Positions 7,895-15,075 of a stretch of 64,000 nucleotides of DNA are shown here, piece by piece (the stretch's first letter is position 1; each line of letters begins with the position of its first letter). The stretch comes from a virus. A program made the position numbers and the translations under genes. The notes beneath the pieces are model-generated. The model did no database searches. It was given only the letters and a program-made list of their open reading frames with translations, and was not told the origin of the DNA. The stretch is from IMG/VR virus record IMGVR_UViG_3300043410_000857, positions 1 through 64,000 of that record. One strand, given 5' to 3'.

Positions 7895-8280
7895 GCCAAG
7901 TTAAACTCGGTTTTAACGTGGTTTTAACTAGGTTTTTCCGTGTTCTCCTTTTTGTTCTCTCCATGTTCTCCTTTTTTTAAGCTAAGTTATTGATTTTATT
8001 GGTTTGTTCCATGTTCTCCTTGTAAAAATAGGGGATGGAGGGGTAAAAGTTTGGTAAAACTTGGTCTTACTTGGCTCTTTTTCGCAGTGTAATTTTCCAA
8101 CCCATTCACTCTCGTTGAAGTGAGAGAACAGAGAACATTGCACAAAAAATAAGCATCTATAATAATAATAATAATAAAAATATTTATATATATCATATAC
8201 TTAGTAATACCTTGTTTTCTTTTTTTCCATGTTCTCTGTAGCTATATGTAAAGTTAACCAAGTAGAACATAGAGAACATC
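7895..8280. other. Candidate replication origin (phased repeats, TGTTCTC boxes, AT-rich tract)
   Basis: This is the core of a gene-free block (7794-8537). It shows 11-bp phased units (CTCGGTTTTAA, CGTGGTTTTAA, CTAGGTTTTTC at 7906-7938), three 10-bp phased TTGG units at 8051-8080, and TGTTCTC boxes in direct orientation at 7941, 7953, 7964, 8012 and 8230 and inverted (GAGAACA) at 8124, 8131 and 8272. Between the last box groups is an AT-only stretch (8158-8195) including repeated AAT. Iterons next to easily melted DNA are typical of initiator-bound origins, but a repressor operator array would look similar. The flanking 8281-8537 is low-complexity, A-rich and holds no gene. Confidence 0.5.
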
Positions 8281-8537
8281 AATAAAATCAAGCACTTACA
8301 AGGGACTCAAAACCAAGTCCCACCAAGCAAAACCCTTTAAAATCAAAGACTTACCAAAAAAACAAGGTAAAAACGAGGTAGAACACAGAAAACAAGAACA
8401 ACAAAACAATAACCGAGTAAAAAACTCAAGTATTAAACACATCGCGACATCGAACCCATATAAAAAAGCCTAGCAAAAACCATGCCAAGTTAGTAAAGCT
8501 AAGTAAAAATAAATATATAAAATAAGTAAACTAAGTG

Positions 8538-8566
8538 TTTACAAATGAGAAAAAGAAGCGTATTGT
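8538..8566 (+). promoter_or_regulatory. Promoter of the small-gene operon
   Basis: TTTACA (8538-8543), 17-base spacer, TATTGT (8561-8566). A start near 8573 supports ATG 8611, not the in-frame ATG at 8545, as the first codon of the operon. Confidence 0.6.
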
Positions 8567-8610
8567 TATTTCCAAGTAGTACAATCATTAACCACCGAGG
8601 AGAAGCAAAC

Positions 8611-8829
8611 ATGGCAACACTAACAATAAACATTACTAGTCAAGAACAAGATTTATTAACAACGGCATTACAATCCCACAAGGATTATTTAGAACAATTC
8701 GCATTAGAGTTTATGAACTCAGATAACGCAGACACAAGAAAAGAAGCTGAGAAGTTAAGAAGAGAGTTTTTTGAATCAACACTACTATGGAAAAAGATTC
8801 TTCACGCTAATGGAAAGGAGGGTAAATAA
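8611..8829 (+). CDS. Small helical protein, first gene of early operon
   Basis: 72 residues, charged and predicted helical; no family recognised. ATG 8611 follows GAGGAGA at 8597-8603 and lies downstream of the promoter at 8538-8566. The upstream ATG at 8545 would be untranscribed from that promoter. It opens a dense run of overlapping early genes. Confidence 0.75.
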   Translation: MATLTINITSQEQDLLTTALQSHKDYLEQFALEFMNSDNADTRKEAEKLRREFFESTLLWKKILHANGKEGK

Positions 8830-8979
8830 ATGTACGAATTTTGGTATGAAGCGTTAGACAAAAAGGGCAGATTGTTAGGTATGGTACATGGTAAGAACGA
8901 TGAAGATGCTATGAGTAAGGCAAGACATCTTTATGGACTAGCAGTCATTGAAGTTAACATTGTGGAGGAAACAAAATGA
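8830..8979 (+). CDS. Small protein (49 aa)
   Basis: The ATG follows directly after the previous stop, and the TGA overlaps the next ATG (ATGA at 8976). The sequence pattern is strand-strand-helix-strand with an EDAMSKA helix, a fold common in tiny phage proteins. Function unknown. Confidence 0.75.
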   Translation: MYEFWYEALDKKGRLLGMVHGKNDEDAMSKARHLYGLAVIEVNIVEETK

Positions 8980-9185
8980 AAACATTTAAAGTAAGCATAC
9001 CAAGACGAGTGTCTTTTACCGATTGCGAAGTATTCTTTGTTGAGGCAGAGACAGAACAAGAAGCTATTAGTATGGTGCATGAAAGTAATGACATAGGGGA
9101 GTTTGTGAATCAAGGCGATTATGAAACCGAGTATGTCTATGAAACCGAGGCAGAAGAAGTTAAACCATTGGAGGTGGCAGTATGA
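8976..9185 (+). CDS. Small acidic protein (69 aa)
   Basis: Shows the same strand-helix pattern as its upstream neighbour (AETEQEAISMV helix) with an acidic C-terminal tail rich in Glu and Tyr. ATGA overlaps link it to both neighbours. Function unknown. Confidence 0.75.
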   Translation: MKTFKVSIPRRVSFTDCEVFFVEAETEQEAISMVHESNDIGEFVNQGDYETEYVYETEAEEVKPLEVAV

Positions 9186-9391
9186 AAGTAAAAGACCTAA
9201 TAGAAAAGTTAAGAGTTATGCCAATGGACTACGATGTAAGGATTGAGTATGACAAATCTTTAAAAGAAATGGAGTCAATGGCACCGGAAGATTTCCTAGT
9301 AAACTTTTGGATTGATAATGTAGAACTTCACAAGCATGGTTCAAGTGGGTATGAAGAGTTTGGCGAAGTTGTGATAAGGGGGACAGAATGA
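9182..9391 (+). CDS. Small protein with KVKDLIEKL N-terminus
   Basis: 69 residues. The N-terminal MKVKDLIEKL followed by a MP-x-D motif occurs in many short phage and plasmid proteins of unknown role. Overlaps both neighbours by 4 bases (ATGA). Confidence 0.75.
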   Translation: MKVKDLIEKLRVMPMDYDVRIEYDKSLKEMESMAPEDFLVNFWIDNVELHKHGSSGYEEFGEVVIRGTE

Positions 9392-9645
9392 TAGCGATTA
9401 ACAACATAGAAGAACTAAAGAAGCATTGTAATGAAGACCCATACAACGAGTTTGTGATGCGTTTGAATGGTGGGTTTAGGTCAACCAAGCGTATCCAGTA
9501 TTGGAAAGATGTTGACGCGTGGTACGTAGTACATGAGATTGACGATAGCGAAGTTGAATATGGTAGTACCAAAGAACTCATAGAAAACGAGCCAATGATT
9601 GTTAAGGCAATAGAGAACAACGCTTTTTATAAGGAGGATGTATGA
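9388..9645 (+). CDS. Small hypothetical protein (85 aa)
   Basis: No family recognised. A central strand-rich part (FVMRLNGGFRSTKRIQYW) is followed by an acidic segment and a helix. It overlaps the previous gene by 4 bases and the next by 4. Confidence 0.75.
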   Translation: MIAINNIEELKKHCNEDPYNEFVMRLNGGFRSTKRIQYWKDVDAWYVVHEIDDSEVEYGSTKELIENEPMIVKAIENNAFYKEDV

Positions 9646-9815
9646 GTGAAAGACTAAAAATAGAGGCATGGTATCTGAATGTAAGGTGGAATAAAGAAGT
9701 GAATGGGTATCAAGAAGAAGAGATTTACGATTTGCCTGTTGAAATTGTCAGACAGATTGATATATTTCTAGACGGAGTTGAGGAAGAGCGCAACAAGGAG
9801 GAAGAAAATGAATAA
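9642..9815 (+). CDS. Small acidic protein (57 aa)
   Basis: ATG 9642 has AAGGAGG eight bases upstream inside the preceding gene. The C-terminus is very acidic (Glu-rich). Its TAA overlaps the next gene by 8 bases. Function unknown. Confidence 0.72.
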   Translation: MSERLKIEAWYLNVRWNKEVNGYQEEEIYDLPVEIVRQIDIFLDGVEEERNKEEENE

Positions 9816-9957
9816 CAAAGAAATACATAGCATGACACTTCGCGACTTGAAATCCCTATTAAAACAATTTAAGAGTGGACTAGTAGGCATGGGTATGCGA
9901 GATATTTATTTAATGCACTTAATTGAAGACGAGATTGATAGGAGGACTAACAGATGA
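9808..9957 (+). CDS. Small helical protein (49 aa)
   Basis: Two likely helices (LRDLKSLLKQF and MRDIYLMHLIEDEIDRR), resembling the short helix-hairpin of many phage regulators, but no family is recognised. The ribosome site AGGAGGAAG at 9797-9805 lies in the upstream gene; ATGA joins it to the next. Confidence 0.72.
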   Translation: MNNKEIHSMTLRDLKSLLKQFKSGLVGMGMRDIYLMHLIEDEIDRRTNR

Positions 9958-10298
9958 AACGAGCAGACCAAATATATAACAAAGTATTAGACGCGATGCA
10001 ATTAGCTGATGAGATAGAGGGAATAGAAGACCCAAAAGAATATCAGAACTTAATGCAACGGATAGAGAACACGGCACGAGTTAGGTTTTATAACTCAGTT
10101 GATTGGGAAAGAGATAATAAACAAAAATTTATTTCGGTCGATGAGATGACATCTAAACTTGTTAAGTTTGAAGCAGACTATTTAATAGAACACGAAGAAT
10201 ATTTATATGATATGCTTAGAGACGGCTTTAAGGGATTCGATAACTTTAGTGATGAAGAAATAGTTAAAGCATATATGGATAAATTTGGGGAGGATTAA
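9954..10298 (+). CDS. Helical protein (114 aa)
   Basis: Charged, probably all-helical protein with a C-terminal SDEEIVKAYMDKFGED segment. Coupled upstream by ATGA. Function unknown. Confidence 0.78.
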   Translation: MKRADQIYNKVLDAMQLADEIEGIEDPKEYQNLMQRIENTARVRFYNSVDWERDNKQKFISVDEMTSKLVKFEADYLIEHEEYLYDMLRDGFKGFDNFSDEEIVKAYMDKFGED

Positions 10299-10299
10299 G

Positions 10300-10563
10300 A
10301 TGAATAAAGAATGGACGGCAGAGAAGTTTGAACCTGCAGAGGAATGGTATGACGAGTTAGAAGACGGAGTTGAGTACTGTGTTTATTGCTATGAAGAAGC
10401 GATGGATAAAATAGGTTGTTGTGGAGAGAATCACTTCTTGACAGGCAAAGAAATAAAAGACTACGAGAAATCAAGTAAAACCTATGACCCACCAATGACA
10501 CAGACAGAAGAGTATTTACTAAACAAAGAACGTGAAGAGGAGCATAAGAGTTATGATTATTGA
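10300..10563 (+). CDS. Small cysteine-containing protein (87 aa)
   Basis: The start at ATG 10300 is supported by GGGGAGG at 10287-10293. Four cysteines (C-x2-C then CC near residues 27-45) could bind a metal, though the spacing fits no family I know. The rest is acidic and helical. Overlaps the next gene by 11 bases. Confidence 0.72.
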   Translation: MNKEWTAEKFEPAEEWYDELEDGVEYCVYCYEEAMDKIGCCGENHFLTGKEIKDYEKSSKTYDPPMTQTEEYLLNKEREEEHKSYDY

Positions 10564-10732
10564 AGACATTGAGTTAGATACGATAACGCTGACAGGCAGA
10601 TACTATATTGAAAACCAAGTAGAGCCGGAAGAATTTGTAATGAGGAGTGACGCATTGTCAGACGAGACGCTGAATATGATTTTTAGAGACCTAGGAAGAA
10701 GAAATATAAAACTAGAAAGGGTAGAGAAATGA
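10553..10732 (+). CDS. Small hypothetical protein (59 aa)
   Basis: ATG 10553 is chosen for the GAGGAG site at 10537-10542 and normal overlap; the in-frame codon at 10532 lies before that site. Strand-rich N-terminus, helical C-terminus ending in a basic patch. ATGA overlap to the next gene. Function unknown. Confidence 0.7.
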   Translation: MIIEDIELDTITLTGRYYIENQVEPEEFVMRSDALSDETLNMIFRDLGRRNIKLERVEK

Positions 10733-10890
10733 GTTTAAATTACGCAACACCAAGTATTAATTATATGAGACAATATATAACCGAGTACATCAAAGCACGA
10801 TACCCAAAGTCGCAGTTTAGCGAGGAAGTATTTGATGATGACACGATAAAAGAAATGTATGCAGAAGTTAATAGCAAATATAGGGAATAA
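10729..10890 (+). CDS. Small protein (53 aa)
   Basis: Short frame coupled to the previous gene by ATGA. Sequence includes MRQYITEYIKARYP and a Glu/Asp-rich second half, probably helical. No family recognised. Confidence 0.7.
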   Translation: MSLNYATPSINYMRQYITEYIKARYPKSQFSEEVFDDDTIKEMYAEVNSKYRE

Positions 10891-10892
10891 AA

Positions 10893-11060
10893 ATGACAGA
10901 TAAAGAAAAAGGAAAACAGATTATCGTAGAGCAAGTGGTCGTGACAGGCTACGTTAAACATAGTAATGGCAGAAAAACACCGTTCGCATTCAACAAGAAC
11001 GATTTTAAACCTAATGATTTAGTAGGTATTTTTGAAGGAGTAGGGAGGATATATAAATGA
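10893..11060 (+). CDS. Small basic protein (55 aa)
   Basis: Starts two bases after the preceding stop and ends in an ATGA overlap. Strand-forming stretch IIVEQVVVTGYV followed by a basic, Asn-rich part. Function unknown. Confidence 0.7.
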   Translation: MTDKEKGKQIIVEQVVVTGYVKHSNGRKTPFAFNKNDFKPNDLVGIFEGVGRIYK

Positions 11061-11296
11061 CAGAAGAACAGAACATGACGCCAGAGCAACGACAGTTTGA
11101 AGAAGCCATTATAGATATGGCCGTGGCCGAGCATCACAAATACTGCATGGTATATAAAAGAGCCAAGTCAGAGAAAGATGCACGGATGTTTTATACTGCG
11201 TTCAAACTAGGTGTCACCAAGGGTATGCAATACGCAACAAATAAAATCATAGAACACAACTTAAAAGTGGAGGAAGAAAATGGAAACAATAGATAA
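11057..11296 (+). CDS. Small helical protein (79 aa), paralogue of next gene
   Basis: The segment FYTAFKLGVTKGM...NKII aligns with FYVDTAYELGLSHGR...TEII of the next protein, so the two adjacent genes look like a tandem duplication. Function unknown. Coupled to both neighbours by overlap (4 and 17 bases). Confidence 0.73.
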   Translation: MTEEQNMTPEQRQFEEAIIDMAVAEHHKYCMVYKRAKSEKDARMFYTAFKLGVTKGMQYATNKIIEHNLKVEEENGNNR

Positions 11297-11456
11297 TGTA
11301 ATGGAAGAAGTGCAAAAGGATATGGCAACAAGATATGATGCCGAGTTTAACAAGATTAGATTCTATGTGGATACGGCGTATGAGTTAGGTTTATCACATG
11401 GTAGAGCCTCAGCAAAAACAGAAATCATTAACTTAATACAAGGGGATAACAAATGA
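11280..11456 (+). CDS. Small helical protein (58 aa), paralogue of previous gene
   Basis: ATG 11280 follows GGAGGAAG at 11269-11276. Shares the FY-x3-A-x2-LG-x2-x-G core with the preceding protein. ATGA overlap to the next gene. Function unknown. Confidence 0.7.
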   Translation: METIDNVMEEVQKDMATRYDAEFNKIRFYVDTAYELGLSHGRASAKTEIINLIQGDNK

Positions 11457-11629
11457 AACGAGAACTAAAAAGCAAAATGGTATACGACGCATGGAAAGAA
11501 TATGATAGGGAGATAACTATGAGTGAGTATGTGACCGTACCAAAGGCTAGGCTTCGCCGTTTAATTGTGACAGAAGTGATTGCATGGGGAATTAGTGTGT
11601 TCCTATTACTAATAAGTGTGTTAAGATGA
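11453..11629 (+). CDS. Small membrane protein (58 aa)
   Basis: A basic, soluble N-terminal part is followed by a single C-terminal hydrophobic segment (VIAWGISVFLLLISVL, about residues 41-57), i.e. a tail-anchored topology with the basic region in the cytoplasm. Role unknown. ATGA overlaps on both sides. Confidence 0.72.
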   Translation: MKRELKSKMVYDAWKEYDREITMSEYVTVPKARLRRLIVTEVIAWGISVFLLLISVLR

Positions 11630-11823
11630 TAGACCAAGTTAAGAAAAAGGAAATCGTAAACGCATACATCACTGCAATCTTGTCGACTGATGACGTAGAG
11701 AAAAATATAAATCATGTGGGTGAGATAACAAAGCATTTATCTTTAGAAGAGATTCAAGAATGTAGAGCAGAGGCGTTAGCATTTATATATAGCGAACCCG
11801 TAAACAAGAACCAAGTAAACTAA
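11626..11823 (+). CDS. Small helical protein (65 aa)
   Basis: Charged helical protein; HLSLEEIQECRAEALAFIY is the most regular helix. No family recognised. ATGA overlap with the membrane protein upstream. Confidence 0.72.
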   Translation: MIDQVKKKEIVNAYITAILSTDDVEKNINHVGEITKHLSLEEIQECRAEALAFIYSEPVNKNQVN

Positions 11824-11833
11824 GGAGAACCAT

Positions 11834-12100
11834 ATGAAAAGAGTAGCAGTTGATTTATCAGAAGGACAACGAGAGTTATTACGCCAAGCATCAAGTGGTT
11901 TATCAGGGCAAGAGTGGGACAAACTTCCACCGGCCGAGAAGCGTGAGTATATGACCAAGTTAAACAAAGTGATTGATTGGTTAGTCGAGATTAACCCATA
12001 TGCCTTCGGCGTATCAACCATCAAGCAACACTTTGGTAGAACAAGAACAGAAGCGATTGAAAGAAACAGAGAAGAGAAAGAGGAGAAAGATAATGACTAA
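11834..12100 (+). CDS. Small protein with charged C-terminal helix (88 aa)
   Basis: AAGGAG at 11822-11827 precedes ATG 11834. Residues 1-65 look globular and helical (RELLRQASSGLSG, INPYAFGVSTIKQHFG); the end is a run of Arg, Glu and Lys. Overlaps the next gene by 8 bases. Function unknown. Confidence 0.75.
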   Translation: MKRVAVDLSEGQRELLRQASSGLSGQEWDKLPPAEKREYMTKLNKVIDWLVEINPYAFGVSTIKQHFGRTRTEAIERNREEKEEKDND

Positions 12101-12374
12101 GTTTAGCGCAGTTGTAGAAGTTAGTATGGACGATGTATATCTCAAGCAAGTAGAGAGTTGGGGAGTAGAACCAAGTGACCATGTTGCAACCCTACTCACC
12201 GAACACTTACGCGAGAAAGGCCTTGTCGCCAAGGCATCGGTACTAGAATCAGAACACACATTATTTGAAAGGTTAAAGAAACATCAAGAACACTTAATAC
12301 AAGCGGATGCTTATAATGATTTAGAAGAAGAGATTATTAGCCGTGCTTGTATTGGTGGAGTATGTGAGGATTAA
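12093..12374 (+). CDS. Small hypothetical protein (93 aa)
   Basis: Start ATG 12093 follows AGGAGAAAG at 12081-12089; the longer in-frame option from 12000 lies within the previous gene. SDHVATLLTEHLREKG forms a clear amphipathic helix. Ends in a Cys-containing tail (RACIGGVCED). No family recognised. Confidence 0.75.
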   Translation: MTKFSAVVEVSMDDVYLKQVESWGVEPSDHVATLLTEHLREKGLVAKASVLESEHTLFERLKKHQEHLIQADAYNDLEEEIISRACIGGVCED

Positions 12375-12375
12375 T

Positions 12376-12576
12376 ATGAGAACATTAGAAGATTTAATTA
12401 ATGAACAAAGTATGTTTGAAGATAGCGCGTTAGAAGATGCGAGTGCGTATGCTCGTATGGTGAACAACGGTGCTAATAGATTCAAGACACAATCCTTCAA
12501 TATATTTAAGGCAGTAGAAGATGGTATGAAGTTAAGCATCCAACAACAACGAGGAGAAGTAGCATGGAAGAAGTAG
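12376..12576 (+). CDS. Small hypothetical protein (66 aa)
   Basis: GAGGA at 12366-12370 marks ATG 12376. Acidic N-terminal helix, then a mixed segment ending in a Gln-rich stretch. Overlaps the next gene by 13 bases. Function unknown. Confidence 0.72.
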   Translation: MRTLEDLINEQSMFEDSALEDASAYARMVNNGANRFKTQSFNIFKAVEDGMKLSIQQQRGEVAWKK

Positions 12577-12773
12577 GACAAAAAATACAAGACAAATCAG
12601 TAGAACTTGTGACAGATTTTATGATGAATAAATTTACATTCGGAGAAGCTATGGCATCACTATCTATGGCGATGATTACCATTGCTCAAACTACAGGGGT
12701 AGATAGACAAACTTTCGTAGACAACATGGGTAATGATTGGGACAGAATAATTAAAAGCAAGAAAACACACTAA
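12564..12773 (+). CDS. Small helical protein (69 aa)
   Basis: A helical protein with a Met/Ala-rich middle (EAMASLSMAMITIAQTTG). That segment is hydrophobic but broken by Ser and Thr, so I do not call it a membrane span. CGAGGAG at 12550-12556 is its ribosome site. Confidence 0.72.
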   Translation: MEEVGQKIQDKSVELVTDFMMNKFTFGEAMASLSMAMITIAQTTGVDRQTFVDNMGNDWDRIIKSKKTH

Positions 12774-12784
12774 GGAGAAGTATC

Positions 12785-13066
12785 ATGAATGAACCAATAC
12801 AGAAAGATTTATTTGAACAGACAGATGCAAACGTACGTGAACATTGGAACAACCTCGCTAGTAATTTCTTAGTAGGTAAAACAATTAGACGTGTACGATA
12901 CTTAGATGATCGTGAAAAAGATGACATCGCTTGGAGTCATTCCGGTTTAGTGATTGAGTTTACGGACGGTCATTGGATAGTACCGATGAGTGATGATGAA
13001 GGTAATGATGCCGGTGCGTTATGGACATCAAGCCAATCAGAAGTTAATGTCTTACCGGTAATTTAA
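12785..13066 (+). CDS. Small acidic protein (93 aa)
   Basis: AAGGAGAAG at 12772-12780 precedes the ATG. The part IRRVRYLDDREKDDIAW with GLVIEFTDGHWIVPMSDDEGND is strand-rich and reminiscent of small single-domain phage proteins of unknown role. No confident family. Confidence 0.75.
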   Translation: MNEPIQKDLFEQTDANVREHWNNLASNFLVGKTIRRVRYLDDREKDDIAWSHSGLVIEFTDGHWIVPMSDDEGNDAGALWTSSQSEVNVLPVI

Positions 13067-13067
13067 T

Positions 13068-13403
13068 ATGGGAACGGCACTCGTTAGAATGAAAAGCGAT
13101 AAACAGATTGTGGGTATGTTTGTTTATAAGAATGAGAAAGATTTATTTTGGTTAGTAGACCAAGCCACAGACCCGTATGACTGTGAGTATGTAGACATCG
13201 ATCATGGTGGTCTTATATGGTTAGGTCAATCTGAAAAACTTGTCGATGATGAGTATCAGAAGTGGGTCGATGAAAGTGAAGATGAAGACGCACCTCATGA
13301 AATGATATTTAATAATGCAACGATTGATGAGTATGCTTATGATCGAGTTGTCGCTAATGAATGGATAGATGTGACCGATGATGAGGAGAACTATTACAGA
13401 TGA
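13068..13403 (+). CDS. Acidic hypothetical protein (111 aa)
   Basis: Strongly acidic (many Asp and Glu, especially the C-terminal half). Acidic phage proteins sometimes mimic DNA, but no known inhibitor family is recognisable here. Starts one base after the previous stop, and its TGA overlaps the nuclease start by 4 bases. Confidence 0.77.
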   Translation: MGTALVRMKSDKQIVGMFVYKNEKDLFWLVDQATDPYDCEYVDIDHGGLIWLGQSEKLVDDEYQKWVDESEDEDAPHEMIFNNATIDEYAYDRVVANEWIDVTDDEENYYR

Positions 13404-13687
13404 CACCCGAAGGTAAAGTAAAGAAGCAAGTTAAAAAGATATTAGATGATCTTGGTGCATACCATTTCTCACCTATGACCGCAGGTTATGGTAAGAGTGG
13501 TGTGCCTGATATCATTGCTTGTTATAAAGGATGCTTCATTGGAATCGAATGCAAGGCCGGAAAGAATGAACCTACGTTGTTGCAAAAACACAACATGAAA
13601 CAGATCATTGCTCAGAAAGGCTTGGCAATCGTGGTAAATGAGAGTAATATTGAGGAACTATTAGCCATGCTAAAGGAGTTAGAATGA
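13400..13687 (+). CDS. VRR-NUC domain nuclease
   Basis: A 95-residue stand-alone VRR-NUC protein of the PD-(D/E)xK superfamily. Catalytic residues are visible as E4 near the N-terminus, D37 in GVPDIIA, and E50-x-K52 in GIECKAG. Phage members are thought to act as structure-specific or Holliday-junction-type nucleases in replication and recombination. Full length for phage members. It is coupled by overlap to the DUF3310 gene that follows. Confidence 0.9.
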   Translation: MTPEGKVKKQVKKILDDLGAYHFSPMTAGYGKSGVPDIIACYKGCFIGIECKAGKNEPTLLQKHNMKQIIAQKGLAIVVNESNIEELLAMLKELE

Positions 13688-13974
13688 CTAGATTAAGAAC
13701 TATTCTTAATAAGTACAAAGGTAAAGCACTTAAGTTTACCAAAAAAATCAAGGACAATGTGAATCACCCTTCACATTACACACAAGGCGCGATCGAATGT
13801 ATCGACGCTATCAAGGAAGCCACCAAAGGACTATTCGGTATTGAGGCGGTATGCACTGCCAACATTATTAAATACGTCTGGCGTTGGAAATTTAAAAACG
13901 GTATCGAGGATTTGCGTAAAGCAAGATGGTATCTCGATCGTCTTATCGATGAAGTATCCCACACAAAGAACTGA
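13684..13974 (+). CDS. DUF3310 (SaV-like) protein
   Basis: This 96-residue protein carries the DUF3310 signature: NHPSHYTQGAIECIDAI (about residues 27-43), KYVWRWKFKNG and EDLRKARWYLDRLI toward the end. The family is widespread in phages; some members were annotated as nucleotide kinases without strong support, and the role remains uncertain. It overlaps the VRR-NUC gene by 4 bases. Confidence 0.88.
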   Translation: MTRLRTILNKYKGKALKFTKKIKDNVNHPSHYTQGAIECIDAIKEATKGLFGIEAVCTANIIKYVWRWKFKNGIEDLRKARWYLDRLIDEVSHTKN

Positions 13975-13983
13975 TACCTGTTC
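13973..13983 (-). repeat. Inverted 11-base copy of the GAACAGGTATC repeat
   Basis: GATACCTGTTC on the plus strand, the reverse complement of the core of the 6980/7853 repeats. It sits in the 28-base gap between the DUF3310 gene and the hydrolase. Confidence 0.5.
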
Positions 13984-14002
13984 CTAAGAAGAAGGAGGAC
14001 AT

Positions 14003-14389
14003 ATGCTAGATCAAGCATTGTTATGCCTCGCGACCACCATTTACATGGAGTCTGCGCATGAGCCACGTGAAGCCCAAGTTGCCGTAGGATACGTCTTGTA
14101 TCGACGGGCTGACTTTGACCACAAGCAAATATGTAATGAGATGAAAAAACCTGCTCAGTTTAGTTGGTATGGATTTATTAAACCACCGTCGGTGATCCGA
14201 CAGGAATATAAAGATATAGCATACCGAGTATTACATAGATTAGAAATTGATTATAGTTATGGAGCAACAAATTTTCATGATACGACTATACAAAAACCAA
14301 AGTCGTGGTACAATTTAAAACCTGTGGTCAGATGGTCACACTTAATATTTTATAAACAAGGCGAAACAAAATATGCAAGAAACCCTTAA
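14003..14389 (+). CDS. SleB-like cell wall hydrolase
   Basis: A 128-residue protein of the cell wall hydrolase SleB family: the CLATTIYMESAHEPREAQVAV segment has the family's catalytic glutamate (E16), and the C-terminal ATNFHD and SWYN motifs fit. It would cleave peptidoglycan during lysis. No signal peptide is present, so export would need a holin or other help. GAAGGAGG upstream marks the start. It lies in the early half of the genome, far from the holin-lysozyme pair at 41.6-42.6 kb. Confidence 0.85.
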   Translation: MLDQALLCLATTIYMESAHEPREAQVAVGYVLYRRADFDHKQICNEMKKPAQFSWYGFIKPPSVIRQEYKDIAYRVLHRLEIDYSYGATNFHDTTIQKPKSWYNLKPVVRWSHLIFYKQGETKYARNP

Positions 14390-14624
14390 ACAACCTTACG
14401 CGTGGGCGACAGAAGAATACAATATAAATGGTGAACTTGTATGGTCATCCATTACTCAATTTCGCCCGAAAGAACTCTCTTGGATTCGCGATCTGCCAAC
14501 CAAGAAACATCACATCGTGATAACACCTCTTTACAAAGATGAGGCCAATGCAGAAAAGATTACAGGCATTAAGAGTTATAAAGAATCAACCAAAAAATTA
14601 ACAGAAGCATTTGGAGGACTATGA
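14373..14624 (+). CDS. Small hypothetical protein (83 aa)
   Basis: No family recognised; mixed strands and helices (SWIRDLPTKKHHIVITPLY). Overlaps the hydrolase by 17 bases and the next gene by 4, so it is co-translated with both. Confidence 0.73.
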   Translation: MQETLKQPYAWATEEYNINGELVWSSITQFRPKELSWIRDLPTKKHHIVITPLYKDEANAEKITGIKSYKESTKKLTEAFGGL

Positions 14625-14833
14625 TGAAGAATCTAATAAGTCAAAAGTGGGTAGTAATCATTACAATGTTTTTAATAGGATACTTTACTTGCTTGGCAAT
14701 AGGGGTCTACACTACAACACAAAAGAAATACAAAATGAATCTTAAATGTGTACAAGGCGAACTCTATGAAGAGATTAGACCTAACATGTTTGTGAAGTCT
14801 CACCTAGAATGTTTTGAGCAAAGAACTTTTTAA
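14621..14833 (+). CDS. Single-span membrane protein
   Basis: 70 residues. A short basic N-terminus is followed by one hydrophobic span (VVIITMFLIGYFTCLAIGVY, about residues 11-30), then a 40-residue polar domain with two cysteines likely in the periplasm. This topology and its place two genes after the hydrolase suggest a lysis accessory (inner-membrane spanin-like), but it lacks an obvious coiled coil. ATG 14621 and 14624 are both possible starts. Confidence 0.72.
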   Translation: MMKNLISQKWVVIITMFLIGYFTCLAIGVYTTTQKKYKMNLKCVQGELYEEIRPNMFVKSHLECFEQRTF

Positions 14834-14947
14834 ATGCTTGACGCTATAAGATTAATATGGGCAATTCTAACTGCGTATGTATCAACACCTGATACGCCGA
14901 AAGAACCACCATGTCAACCAAGTCAACAATGTGAGATCAAGAAATGA
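14834..14947 (+). CDS. Tiny protein with hydrophobic N-terminus (37 aa)
   Basis: ATG directly after the previous stop, ATGA overlap with the lipoprotein gene. A short hydrophobic start (IRLIWAILTAYV) and a Pro-rich, two-Cys tail (TPKEPPCQPSQQC). Possibly membrane-associated; role unknown. Confidence 0.6.
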   Translation: MLDAIRLIWAILTAYVSTPDTPKEPPCQPSQQCEIKK

Positions 14948-15075
14948 AATATGTTATTGTAGGTGTATTGTGCATATTAACAGGGTGTGCTAATTTCGCC
15001 GCGTCTGTAGGTGGCACGTTCGTAGGTAACATAGCCTCTGATAGAGTCATAAAAGAGATGGACAAAAAGAAATGA
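14944..15075 (+). CDS. Small lipoprotein
   Basis: 43 residues with a lipoprotein signal peptide: hydrophobic stretch then lipobox LTGC at residues 12-15, leaving a 29-residue mature lipoprotein ending in a charged helix. Phage lipoproteins of this size act as outer-membrane spanin components or in superinfection exclusion; the neighbouring hydrolase and membrane protein favour lysis, but the Pro-rich composition typical of Rz1 is absent. Confidence 0.72.
   Translation: MKYVIVGVLCILTGCANFAASVGGTFVGNIASDRVIKEMDKKK

Noticed and set aside
7895-8280. CRISPR-like array from repeated TGTTCTC boxes
   Set aside because: Repeats are 7-8 bases, irregularly spaced and in both orientations, with no repeat-spacer structure.
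8545-8610. Upstream ATG for the first small early gene
   Set aside because: It overlaps the promoter -35/-10 region and lacks a ribosome site, whereas 8611 has GAGGAGA.
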